Position numbers and translations under genes: made by a program
From: an uncultured Cyclobacteriaceae bacterium
GTDB lineage: Bacteria; Bacteroidota; Bacteroidia; Cytophagales; Cyclobacteriaceae
Direction: 5' to 3'
Length of the DNA: 49,644 nucleotides
NCBI GenBank assembly: GCA_947492745.1
Contig: CANLOE010000049.1
Span: 1 to 49,644, forward strand
Notes under the pieces: model-generated
Database searches by the model: none
Told to the model about the DNA's origin: nothing
The model's input: only the letters and a program-made list of their open reading frames with translations
Shown: positions 17,766-27,200 of the stretch, one piece after another
How the letters are laid out: each line of letters starts with the position of its first letter
How positions within the stretch are numbered: position 1 is the stretch's first letter

Positions 17766-18515
17766 CTAGAATCCAGTGATGGAAATCCCAAAGGTCATGG
17801 GCTGTACATCGGTTCTTTCCGGGCCATCTTCTGATTTGAAGAGGCTGTTCAGATAGTAATTATAGAATAGATTGACATTGCCGATGCCCAATCTTCCGTA
17901 TACCCCGTACCGTATAGGGCTTAGATTGAAACCCTGTTGGTCCTTTAGCTTTTTTATCTGCCCATCAGTCTTGTACACTACTTTAGTGTGTGCAGAATAA
18001 AGTACGCCAACACGCCCGCCAAGAGCTACTTTGAAACTTCTATTGGCATCATTCGGGTTAGTCAAAAAACGAAATTCAATGGGAAGGTCTACATAATTGG
18101 CCGCAAGCTTAGATTTTCTGAAATCTATCCCGGCACCGATAGCATCTTCTAAACTGATTGTGGTAGTCTTATTATTGTCATCGATGGCCAAAGTGACAGG
18201 GTTGGAAAAATCGTACTTGTCAAGCCCCAAACCTAGGCCTGTATGAAACGAAAAATGTGACTTACCTATAGGGAAGTCAAATAGATAATAGACATTCACG
18301 GCCTTTGATCCCCAAAAGCTAGGTTTTATTGTCTCGGGAGCATTCAGTAGAAAATTGAAACCAAGCTCTATCATCACATCCCCCGGAATATCAGGCCTTG
18401 ATCTGAGCTCCTTAGGCTTTATCATGCTATCATCCTGCGTACTTTCCTGAGCCTGACCTGTGAGAGAAAAAAGAGAAAGAATAAGTACGGCAATACCGAG
18501 AAGTATGTGTTTCAT
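17766..18515 (-). CDS. PorT-family outer-membrane beta-barrel protein
   Basis: 249 residues from ATG at 18515. That start gives a standard signal peptide (KHILLGIAVLILSLFSLTG, then QAQ). The frame is open nine codons further up, but those residues (LFINKQQQ) would put a poor leader in front. The mature part is made of alternating amphipathic strands (VMIELGFNFLL, VYYLFDFPIGKSHFSFHTGLG, VDLPIEFRFLT, FKVALGGRVGVLYS) and ends in an aromatic residue (ITGF), as expected for a small barrel of the outer-membrane beta-barrel/PorT group. The substrate is unknown. It stands alone with its own terminator. Confidence 0.75.
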   Translation of the reverse strand: MKHILLGIAVLILSLFSLTGQAQESTQDDSMIKPKELRSRPDIPGDVMIELGFNFLLNAPETIKPSFWGSKAVNVYYLFDFPIGKSHFSFHTGLGLGLDKYDFSNPVTLAIDDNNKTTTISLEDAIGAGIDFRKSKLAANYVDLPIEFRFLTNPNDANRSFKVALGGRVGVLYSAHTKVVYKTDGQIKKLKDQQGFNLSPIRYGVYGRLGIGNVNLFYNYYLNSLFKSEDGPERTDVQPMTFGISITGF

Positions 18516-18635
18516 TTGTTGTTGTTTGTTAATAAAAAGCATAGTTAACTGTATCCATAGCCGATACAGATGACTCTTTTACTGTACGTTAAACCTGATA
18601 TTAGGTTGAGGGTTCAAATTTAAGATTTTGGAGCG

Positions 18636-18643
18636 CAAATATA
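18636..18643 (-). promoter_or_regulatory. Possible -7 box for the PorT-like gene
   Basis: On the minus strand TATATTTG fits TAnnTTTG, about 120 bp upstream of the start at 18515. No firm -33 element. Confidence 0.3.
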
Positions 18644-18838
18644 GTGTTTTTCGGAAAAGTATCCGTGCGATTGCTGTTTTAACCCAGGGTGGTCAATTAC
18701 CTTCATGTAGAAATGATAATTAACTAACTGATAGTTAATGAGTTTTTTGTCAAAATATCACTTTGAAATGTAGTATTTGCATGAGGATTTTTATTTCCAA
18801 GCCGTTTTATTGGAATTTTTGATTGTAATACAAATTTG

Positions 18839-18969
18839 GGTTTCCAGTGCATGACCCGGGTTCAATCAAGGCGATAACCGCAGGGATGGCAGCGCTATCC
18901 CGAGTATTGTCAACACAGAGTGAAGCAAAAAGAACAGGAAGATAGGCGATTTTAAAAGCTAATTTTGTA
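18839..18969 (+). repeat. Family B copy B4, rearranged left end
   Basis: 131 bp from TACAAATTTGGG to TTTTGTA. Soon after the left end the usual sequence is replaced by CATGACCCGGGTTCAA, which resembles a family A terminus (compare A4). The hairpin GGGATGGCAGCGCTATCCC is retained. Confidence 0.65.
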
Positions 18970-19214
18970 TTAGATGACCGATGACCTTGTGAAGCAGGTC
19001 TAAGGACAATCTGGGCTTGGTCTAATGGTTGATGTTGAGGCACGGGACCTTGGTTGATATAGTGAGTGCTCTCAAATCCGAAAAATGGATACATTTGCCC
19101 TTCTATGACTTGTACCTACAGTATGTGTTGATAGAGATTTGAGAGGGATGTCTATCGCTATGAAATTTTTCGATAAAAATCGGGCTTTACTATTCTTCGG
19201 GAACTTTTTTTGTG

Positions 19215-19222
19215 TAAATTTG
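19215..19222 (+). promoter_or_regulatory. -7 box of the tRNA-Arg promoter
   Basis: TAAATTTG matches TAnnTTTG and ends 18 bp before the mature tRNA 5' end, a plausible distance for a short leader. Confidence 0.5.
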
Positions 19223-19240
19223 CATCTCTATAAACAAATC

Positions 19241-19314
19241 GGCCTCGTGGCGCAACTGAATAGCGCACCTGATTACGGCTCAGGAGGTTACAGGTTTGAA
19301 TCCTGTCGAGGTCA
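19241..19314 (+). tRNA. tRNA-Arg (anticodon ACG)
   Basis: A full cloverleaf can be drawn. The acceptor stem GGCCTCG pairs with CGAGGTC (one G-U). The anticodon stem CCTGA/TCAGG encloses the 7-base loop TTACGGC, so the anticodon is ACG. The T arm is ACAGG-TTTGAAT-CCTGT. CCA is not encoded. The wobble A is expected to become inosine to read CGU, CGC and CGA. Confidence 0.95.
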
Positions 19315-19326
19315 CAAAAACAGCCA

Positions 19327-19352
19327 AAACCGCTCAATTTGAGCGGTTTTTT
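19327..19352 (+). terminator. Terminator after tRNA-Arg
   Basis: AAAACCGCTC-AATTT-GAGCGGTTTT followed by more T residues, 13 bp past the tRNA. Confidence 0.9.
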
Positions 19353-19446
19353 TTATTAGGCATTCTTATCAGGGCCAATCTATTGATGATACCCCAAAAA
19401 TTAGGACAGTAAGTTAAGTTCATGATAAATAACTAAATCTACTGTA

Positions 19447-19721
19447 ATGACACGAAAGAAGTACAGCTCGAAATTCAAGACCAAAGTAGTATTGGAGTCG
19501 TTCAGGGAGCGCTCCACGGTTGTGGAACTTGCCCCAAAACATGAGCTTGCCCACAGCAGATCCACCAATGGAAGCGTGATTTTCTGTCGAGGGACGAAGA
19601 TGTCCACACGACCGGTCCCGAGGGCGAAAAGGAAGAAGAAAAGGACCGATTGCTGAAGACAATCGGCCAACTGAAAGTTGAGGTCGATTTTTTTAAGGAA
19701 CGCCTTGCGCTGAAACCCTTG
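19447..19721 (+). pseudogene. IS3-family OrfA (frameshifted)
   Basis: The N-terminus RKKYSSKFKTKVVLESFRE, then VVELAPKHELAH is the usual OrfA HTH start. One base appears to be missing near 19558. Shifting frame there restores IHQWKRDFLSRDEDV, then KDRLLKTIGQLKVEVDFF, the expected helix and leucine-rich coiled coil. The gene runs to the left border of repeat A3. Confidence 0.85.
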
Positions 19722-19890
19722 AACCCAAAATGTCCATTAGAAAATCTATTCCGGACTTAACTGGCTTCAAATCAGTAAATGAATGCATTTTTTGAATTCA
19801 CCGTAGCAGTGCTACGCTGAATCCAAGAAAACGCACTGATGTATTGCCATTTAAGTCCTCATGACGAAGTTCCAACGAACATTCTGGGTT
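19722..19890 (-). repeat. Family A mobile repeat, copy A3 (inside the IS3 element)
   Basis: 169 bp, reverse orientation relative to A1. The borders read CCCT-TGA-ACCC and GGGT-TGA-AGG. Deleting the element and one TGA joins orfA and orfB as CTTGAAGGAACG, restoring the transposase reading frame (ALKPLKERRS). Confidence 0.88.
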
Positions 19891-20717
19891 GAAGGAACGT
19901 AGATCGATGATATGCAAGGGTCAATTGAGCATCGTAAGGCAGTGCGAACTGCTCAGTGCACCGTTCCGGTTTTTATTACCGTCCAAGGGAAGGGTCCGCG
20001 CTGAACCTTGGGCTCAGGCGCGAAATGGACGCACACTATATGGAGCATCCCGAAATGGGTGCCAGGCGTATGCACACCTGGCTGACCGGGGACAAGGGCC
20101 ACAAGGTGAGTCGTAACCGTGTTATGGGGCTGGGTGCCACCATGCCGGGAAAACACACCTCCAAGCTGCAAAAGGACCATAAAGTGTACCCTTACCTGTT
20201 GCGGGGACTGATGGTGGAAAGGCCAGATCGGGTCTGGGCAATGGATATCACCTACATCCCGATGAGGAAGGGTTTTATGTACCCGGTGGCGGTCATCGAC
20301 CTGTACAGCAGGTATGTGGTGAACCGGTCGCTGTCCAATACGATGGATGCCGAATGGTGCAGGGAAACGGTGGAAGGTGCCATTGAGATACACGGGAAAC
20401 CCGATATCCTCAATACCGATCAGGGCGCACAGTTCACCTCGGGTACCTTCGCGGGGTGAACTGTGCTTGCGGAGGGCATCCGGTTCAGCATGGACGGCAA
20501 GGGAAGGCCCCCGACAATGCCTTCATAGAGAGACTTTGGGAGGAGCGTCAAGTACGAGAAGGTCTATCTCAACCCTCCGGAAACAGGCCTGAGGCTCTAT
20601 GAGATGCTACAGGAATACTTTGCCTACTACAACGATGAGCGCAGGCACCAGGGAATAGGTGACGGCATACCAGCAGAAATGTACCTGCCGGGAGCAGGGA
20701 AAAAAGCTGCTGCGTAA
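19891..20717 (+). pseudogene. IS3-family OrfB DDE integrase (multiple frameshifts)
   Basis: Segments in different frames together give a typical IS3 OrfB: KERRSMICKGQLSIVRQCELL, then (after a lost base near 19956) HRSGFYYRPREG, HPEMGARRMHTWL, WAMDITYIPMRKGFMYPVAV (first catalytic Asp), ILNTDQGAQFTS (second Asp), and after another shift near 20455 SMDGKGR and ERLW (Glu region), then NDERRHQGIGDGIPAEMY. About four residues also seem deleted after KVSRNRV. It ends at TAA 20715-20717. Non-functional. Confidence 0.88.
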
Positions 20718-20845
20718 AGGCGGGTTTACCACATTACAACACCACCGAAAAATCCTTGAAGGGATTTAGGGCATTGAAATAGGAGAAAAACCCTCAGGCA
20801 GAAGAACTGGGAAAACGGAAAAAACTATCCTAAGAATTGGGGGTA

Positions 20846-21564
20846 GTACCCTAGGAGTATAGCGAAAATCTATGAAAGGATAGTTCACTTTCTTTCGATA
20901 GTTCAACGGAGCATTTATCTTACGGCACTCATCAACAGTGATATCACTATTGGAAAGGTTAGATTATCCGTCAAAACAACATGTAATATTTTAGGTGTAA
21001 TTTAGCCTGTTTTTTATTTTAAATTTATAATAGTTCAGGATTAAGGACGAATTGAAATGCTATGTTTAAAATGGATTGTTTTTTAATGTCTTGATAAATA
21101 GGTTTTTAGTAAATTTTATATATTAACCTAATGTTAAAGGGTTGAATTTTAAAATCTTCAGCGCAAAGTGGCTTTAGTATTGAATACTGTATTTTTAATC
21201 AATGACAATTGGTTAGGTTTGTAATGTCAAAAACAACAACAATAACAACAACCACCATCATTATGAAAATCTTATCGATTCCGCACGCCCTATTTTTCTC
21301 CGTTAGGCTCTATATCTTCAAAACTTCCGATACAGCATAAGGGACAATCGTAGTCATACTTTTTTCTGGATTGTTCGATTGGCACAACTACTTGGATATC
21401 ATTCATATTCAAAGGGGAATTGTGCCTGATAAAGTGTGTCCCATTAGTTCCAAGATTTAATTTTCAGGAAAAAGGTTCTCTACATGCTCATGTCTTACGA
21501 TAGGGAACTTGTAAGGTATGGCTATATATTTTCCATTATAGAAACAGTCATAAAGAAATGTTAT
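20846..21564. other. Gene-free stretch before the toxin locus
   Basis: The stretch is AT-rich with no convincing gene. A promoter-like TAGGTTTG lies at 21214-21221, followed by a CA-rich leader (ACAACAACAATAACAACAAC) and a very short open frame from ATG 21262 (LSIPHALFFSVRLYIF..) that stops after about 25 codons. This could be the promoter and long leader of the operon starting at 21565, or the stub of a lost gene. Confidence 0.4.
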
Positions 21565-22710
21565 ATGCGTAATATAGAATATAACGGTACGTCTAAAGTA
21601 TTGATTGTATTGGTGATTTTGATGGCTTTGAATCTGTGGAACTCAGTTGCGCTCAAAGCACAGCAAGCAGCGGCTACATTTCATTCTACCAATGTTGCGG
21701 AAACTGATTTGGGTTCAAGGGTAGAACTACCGGAGATGCCTTCTTACCCGACACTGGACAGAGGTCTATTGGCACTTCAAGATACGCTGTTAGGGCAGGA
21801 TACATTAAAATACGGTCCTGAGCAACGGATTTTCTCAAGTAATATCGTCTATTCTGAGAGAACACTGGAAACGCAGCGGGATTCTCTGCTGCAAAATGGC
21901 CTTATAGCCAAGCCGGAAGACATCAGGCCCATGGATAGGCAGCATTTGATACGACGATTGAGGGAGTGGAATGAAGGTGTGAAAGGGAAGGTAATGAGAT
22001 ACAGCTCTGATGGTGATTTGCCAAGCAATTTGCTCACTCCCGATACGGAAAGAACTGCTATCGGAGCCATGGAAAATCCATCGGAGATGATTGATGATCT
22101 CTGTGAAAAGTCCTTTCAGGATTTGCAGTACTTGAAGGGGTATCGCGCAAAAGTTCCACTTTTGGATGATATAAAATCGAAAGAACTGAGGAAAGTAAAA
22201 AGTAAGGTAAAGACCAGTGCGGTAGGCGAAATTCAGAAAATCATCGTCCAGCCGAAGGTGGCCTTCAAAGACAGATGGTCGATAGATGGTGTTATGGGAT
22301 TATCGGGAAGTCAAGGCCTCTCCGAACAGCGTCTTCTCCAGTTTTCACCGGCTTTTTCTTATCGTATATCCGGACCGTTCTCTGTGGGGGTCGGGCCCGA
22401 TGCACAGTTTTTCGGCGAGAAAAACCAAGAAGGCAAACAGCGCATCAGTTGCCGGATGGGATTGCGTACCTTTGCTAAGGTGGCACTGTTCGAAAACAGG
22501 ACTTACCTTCAACTGGAAGATATCTACAGTCCACCGGATACGCCCGGTAACCGACACAGAATTTATGCCGGTGCGGGGTACCTACTTCAATTTTCCGATA
22601 AAATGGCCTTTAATGTGTCGCTTTTGTATCAAACCAATACGCGAAAGCAAGAATTCAACAATGCGCCTTCTCCTTGGTTGTTCCGCCTTGGCCTGAGCGC
22701 TTTCAGATAG
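21565..22710 (+). CDS. Predicted outer-membrane barrel-like protein, first gene of the RHS toxin locus
   Basis: 381 residues from ATG 21565. That start gives a signal sequence (KVLIVLVILMALNLWNSVAL, ending KAQ). The frame opens at 21484, but the extra 27 residues are hydrophilic and would mask the signal. The middle (about 40-230) is charged and helical. The last 150 residues alternate like beta strands (WSIDGVMGLSGS, SFRYRISGPFSVGVG-like stretches, YAGAGYLLQFSDKMAFNVSLL) and end LGLSAFR, suggesting a C-terminal outer-membrane barrel. I recognise no named family. Its place directly upstream of the secreted RHS system suggests a role in export or surface anchoring (inference). Confidence 0.65.
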   Translation: MRNIEYNGTSKVLIVLVILMALNLWNSVALKAQQAAATFHSTNVAETDLGSRVELPEMPSYPTLDRGLLALQDTLLGQDTLKYGPEQRIFSSNIVYSERTLETQRDSLLQNGLIAKPEDIRPMDRQHLIRRLREWNEGVKGKVMRYSSDGDLPSNLLTPDTERTAIGAMENPSEMIDDLCEKSFQDLQYLKGYRAKVPLLDDIKSKELRKVKSKVKTSAVGEIQKIIVQPKVAFKDRWSIDGVMGLSGSQGLSEQRLLQFSPAFSYRISGPFSVGVGPDAQFFGEKNQEGKQRISCRMGLRTFAKVALFENRTYLQLEDIYSPPDTPGNRHRIYAGAGYLLQFSDKMAFNVSLLYQTNTRKQEFNNAPSPWLFRLGLSAFR

Positions 22711-22765
22711 ATAGCATAATTACAGCTAAAGACCTTATTCAAAAATCATTCAAAGATATAGATCT

Positions 22766-23551
22766 ATGAAAAAACAGCCTGCAACAAAGGTAATTCGCCT
22801 TTTGGCATTTGTGCTGGTAGGACTGGTATACGGTCCGCAAGCATTCTCACAGAATACTGTTCTTCGGACGAATACGGGCGCTTCTTATTTTATCGACCTC
22901 AATAAGACGACGGTAAAGGAAGTCCATGAGTTTCCCAGTGAAGTGTGCAGCATCCAATATTATGATGCTTATGGCAGAGCGGATTACTTGCCCATTATTA
23001 TATACAATTGGAAACGCGAGGCCGTGGCCCATTACTACCTGGAAAAAAAGCAGGGACTGAATCATTATGATATTGCCCTGAATCTAGCCGAAGAAGAGGA
23101 GTATACGCTTGAAGCGACCAATGAGATGGGGCAGCATTATCGAGCGCTCATCCGCTTTGCCGCAGGAGAAGAAATAGTGGCTCCTGAAGTGGAGATCATA
23201 GCTGATCTCTCGTCTATCCACTGTGACGCCTCCTCGGATAATCCTACTGTCTTTCGAGCGAAAATAGCCGGTGGCAGGGCTCCATATCAAGTCCACTGGT
23301 ATATCATGAACACAACGATGAGCGACCTGTTATACCGCCCTCATTTCGAACAGGTCGAAAATACCGAAGAGCTATCAAGTGTAGAGGTCGGTATCCCTCC
23401 GGCCTATAGGGTCATGGTTCAGGTACGGGATGCCTGCAATGTTCTGAGCAATAGGATGTTGGATATCGATTGTGATAAAGGTGAGCGGATATATCACTCT
23501 GTGTTCATGACAAAGCCCATACTTGGACAACCTCAGAACCGTGGCAATTGA
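22766..23551 (+). CDS. Secreted protein with SprB/PKD-like segment, RHS locus
   Basis: 261 residues. A signal peptide (1-28, ending AFSQ) is followed by a beta-rich domain (about 30-140: TGASYFIDLNKTTVKEV, HYYLEKKQGLNHYDIALNL). After this is a segment with IAGGRAPYQVHWYIMN, like the repeats of SprB-type surface proteins, and conserved cysteines (HCDAS, DACNVLS, DIDCDKG). No T9SS sorting domain is visible. It is 55 bp after the barrel-like gene and presumably in the same operon. Function unknown. Confidence 0.6.
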   Translation: MKKQPATKVIRLLAFVLVGLVYGPQAFSQNTVLRTNTGASYFIDLNKTTVKEVHEFPSEVCSIQYYDAYGRADYLPIIIYNWKREAVAHYYLEKKQGLNHYDIALNLAEEEEYTLEATNEMGQHYRALIRFAAGEEIVAPEVEIIADLSSIHCDASSDNPTVFRAKIAGGRAPYQVHWYIMNTTMSDLLYRPHFEQVENTEELSSVEVGIPPAYRVMVQVRDACNVLSNRMLDIDCDKGERIYHSVFMTKPILGQPQNRGN

Positions 23552-23689
23552 CCTAAGGCAATGGTAAGGGTACCGGCCCTCATTTTCCCCAGCTATCAGG
23601 ATAGAGACCGGGACATCGGTGCAGGACCTTTTTTATTATAATCTACAAAGAGTAAATACAACAGATACGATGATCTTTCATTTGACCGG

Positions 23690-24286
23690 ATGTACCCTAT
23701 GAGCAGTACTGTCCACAAATACTATATAGGCTTGAGCTTCATTTTAGGGCTGTTTTTCAGTGCTTGTTCTGGGAGCTTGGATAGGGAAAGTTACATTGCT
23801 TGGGTGCAGAACTATGACAATGGGCTTCGGGCGAAACAGCAATCGGCAGGGTATTTTTTTGATGCCCAGTACCTCCCCGAGGTATACCGACAATTACAGG
23901 CCGGTCAGGAACCAACAGTACAGGAAGATACCGCTTCTACAGATGGGCTACAACACTATAAGCTCACTATAGGTTTTGAAGAGAGAGGAAAGGACTTTAT
24001 CAAAGGGACCGGCAATATCAAAAGTGAGCAGGAGCAGAGGCTTTATTATTTTTCCTACCGATTTCAGAACGATATCTACCTGGAAGTAGGTAAGGATAGG
24101 TTACCCGCTATGCTCTACCACTTTGAGAGGGCAGGAGATCTGCGTTCCGAGCGAAATTTCGTTTTGGGCTTTGCACAGAAGCCGGACAATAAAGAAGTCG
24201 CATTGGTTATAGAATCACCTTTTTTCGGTGCTCAACCTATAAAGATAAACATTTCAAAAGATCATATTCCCACATTATCACTATGA
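23690..24286 (+). CDS. Predicted lipoprotein, RHS locus
   Basis: 198 residues. A hydrophobic leader ends in a lipobox, LFFSAC, with the lipidated Cys at about residue 26, followed by SGSLDRESY. The mature part (EQEQRLYYFSYRFQNDIYLEVG, and so on) is beta-rich with no recognised family. ATG at 23690 and at 23699 are both possible starts. Its stop overlaps the start of the next gene (ATGA at 24283-24286), so the two are translationally coupled. An outer-membrane-tethered partner of the giant protein is a fair inference. Confidence 0.65.
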   Translation: MYPMSSTVHKYYIGLSFILGLFFSACSGSLDRESYIAWVQNYDNGLRAKQQSAGYFFDAQYLPEVYRQLQAGQEPTVQEDTASTDGLQHYKLTIGFEERGKDFIKGTGNIKSEQEQRLYYFSYRFQNDIYLEVGKDRLPAMLYHFERAGDLRSERNFVLGFAQKPDNKEVALVIESPFFGAQPIKINISKDHIPTLSL

Positions 24287-27200
24287 TGCATCTATTGTTT
24301 CGAAAAAGAAAAATACTGGCACTGTTTCTTACTTTTCTCATGTGCTTTCAATTATTGCCCATTTCGATGGTATGGGCATTGACCTCGGGGCCCAGTCAGC
24401 CTGAATTACAGCAGTTTCAACCTGCTGGGGTAACTGATATGGTGGACCTCTTTAGTGGCGACTTCAATTATAACATCCCCCTGTTCGAGCTGCCGGGTCC
24501 GAATGGAGGGTATCCTTTCAGTCTAGGTTATAAGTCCTCGGTAGGAATGGATGAAGAGGCCAGCTGGGTCGGTCTGGGCTTTACGCTCAACCCTGGAGCT
24601 ATCAACCGCCAGATGAGAGGGCTGCCCGATGAGTTCAAGGGCGATCCCGTATATACAAAAACGGCCATCGAACCGAGTGTTACTGTCGGTCTGGGAGCGG
24701 GGGCCGGCGTGGAAATTTTCGGAGGAGATAATTTTTCCTTGGGAGTGGGATTCAGTGTATCACAGAACAACTATTCGGGGTTCAGCTATGGTATCGATGC
24801 TTCGGCAGGTTTTCAGCAGTCCATCGGGTCTTCCCTCAATGGCGGCATAGGACTCAACCTTTCCCTGAACTCCAAAGAAGGTATAGGAGTAAGCCCTTCT
24901 TTGAGCCTTGATTCGGAAATGGGCATGACAGGCTTGGGTATGGATTACAATTCCAAACAAGGTCTACAGAATATATCGCTCACCCACTCGATGAAGACCA
25001 TAAAATTCAATGACCTCCGCTTTGCCAACAAATGGGGGGCCTCTTTATCATTAGCACATCCTTCCTACATACCGCAGGTCAGTATGCCTATGCGAAATGC
25101 CAATATTTCGGCTACCTTCAAGCCAGGCGGTTCTTGGTGGGGGATTTTCGGGGCTGCGTATATCCGCGGGTTTTACAACGAACAATGGCTGAAGAACAAC
25201 CGAAAACGAGTACGATCCAATGCCTATGGCTACCTCAACTATCAATATGCCGATAGAAAAAACGATTTATTGGATTTTAATCGGGAAAAAGACGGACAGG
25301 TATTGAAAGAGTCGCCGAATTTGAGCATCCCTTCACTGACCTATGACATTTACACCGTTACGGGACAAGGTATGGCGGCCATGTACCGCCCCATGCGCAA
25401 TGATTATGGTATGGTCAATGATCCTGAAACCATATCCCTTTCCACAGGTGGTGCCGTGGGGGTGGACGTAGCGCCGCTAGCGTCTCATGTAGGGGTCAAT
25501 TTGGATATCAATCACTCCAGATCGGTTTCTGGATTTTGGAATGATAACAATACTATCCGGTCCCGCTCGGCTTTTCAGGGACGTAGTCTGAACCGGGCGT
25601 ATGAACCCTGGTATTTCAAAGGGCATGGAGAGCCGAGCGTGGAAAAATGGAGTACGGCCAGTAACATTGGAGGAGACGATGCGGTCCGTTTGCAGCTCGG
25701 TGGCAGTAGGAGAGTACCGAAAGTCAATAGCACGTTGGAAAACAGAAAATGGAGAAAAAGTATCCCTTCCAATACCTCGGTCAATAGTGACCGTAAGCCC
25801 AGAAGCCAGCCGATACAGCCCATCACTAACGAACAATTGGTCAAAGGGCGAAATGAAATGATACCCCACTTTCAGGTTACCTATAAAAACCGTGCGGGGG
25901 CAGATAGAAAACTGGATCGTTCTACATTACCGGGACATCATATCGCTGGCTATACGGCACTCAATGCTAACGGTCTTCGGTACAACTATGCACTTCCCGC
26001 GTATAACCTCAAACAGGAAGAGGCGAGTTTTAGTGTCCGGAAACAGAGTGGACAGACTTCTAGGGTCAATGTAGGTACTAATAGGGGAAGCGACCCCGTA
26101 TATCAATATCGGGGTACCAAAAAATTTCTGAAAAAAACAGAACTTCCTGCTTATGCCCACTCTTATATGCTTACCTCCATCATCGGAGCTGATTATGTAG
26201 ATGTAACGGGCGATGGTGTCAGTGCCGATGACCTGGGCTATTGGGTGAAATTTACCTATCAGCAAACCTCCGACAAAGCAAGTCCCTATAAATGGAGAGA
26301 TCCGTATTCGAAAGCACATTTTCAGGAAGGCTGGCTGACCGACCCTCGCGATGACAAAGGCTATTACACCTATGGAGAGAAAGAAATCTGGTACTTGCGC
26401 CAGGCAGAGACCAAGTCGCACATTGCCACTTTCGATATCAGCGCGCGTGATGATGGTAGGGGAGTAGCTGCTAAGCTTCAGGACAGTAACAATAAAGGTG
26501 CCCGCTTGTACGCACTGGATGCCATCAAGCTGTTTACCCGATCTGCGGGAAGTAGTTATCTTATCCGAACCATTCGATTTGATTATGACTACTCTCTCTG
26601 CCCAGGTGTATTCAACAATGGTGATGGAGGAGGAAAGCTCACACTGAAAAAGCTATGGTTCGAACATGGCAATAGCCAAAGAGGCCGGTTGAACCCCTAT
26701 GTGTTCAGCTATCATCGTAAGAACCCGGCCTATGATTTTTCTGCCTATGACCGATGGGGCAATTACAAACCCTACCCCAGTACAAAACCACGGCAGAACA
26801 GGGACTTTCCCTATGTTGATCAAAACCCTGCCAACAAAAGCGAACTTGATGATAACGTTGCCGTATGGAGTCTGCGTGAAATCGCTCTGCCCTCCGGTGG
26901 AAAGATCACTGTCGATTATGAGACCGATGACTATGCCTATGTCCAACATAAGGAAGCCATGCAGATGACCTCGGTGGTCGATCCTTATACCACTGCCAGC
27001 GGAAGCCTCAAGAACAAGTTCCAGTTGAGCAAGAACAATATGAAGATACGTTTTCCTCTGGAACAGGCCTTGCCGGGAAGTCTGCCTACGGCAGGTCATC
27101 GCGCTGAAGTACTGAAGTATTTGGATGATGATCGGCAGCAGTTGTATTTCAAAGCGCTCATTAATCTACGGACTCCTTCCGAGAACTTCCACGAATATAT

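Larger units (their letters stand above)
19390..20845 (+). mobile_element. Decayed IS3-family insertion sequence
   Basis: Imperfect terminal inverted repeats are visible: TACCCCAAAAATTAGGACAGT on the left (19390-19410) and AACTATCCTAAGAATTGGGGG then TA on the right (about 20822-20845). Inside are an orfA-like HTH gene and an orfB-like DDE integrase gene in the IS3 order, both broken by frameshifts. A family A element is inserted at the orfA/orfB junction. The element must be inactive in this copy. It begins shortly after the tRNA-Arg terminator. Confidence 0.85.

Noticed and set aside
19139-19342. 67-codon frame overlapping tRNA-Arg
   Set aside because: It runs through the tRNA and its terminator; the tRNA is certain.
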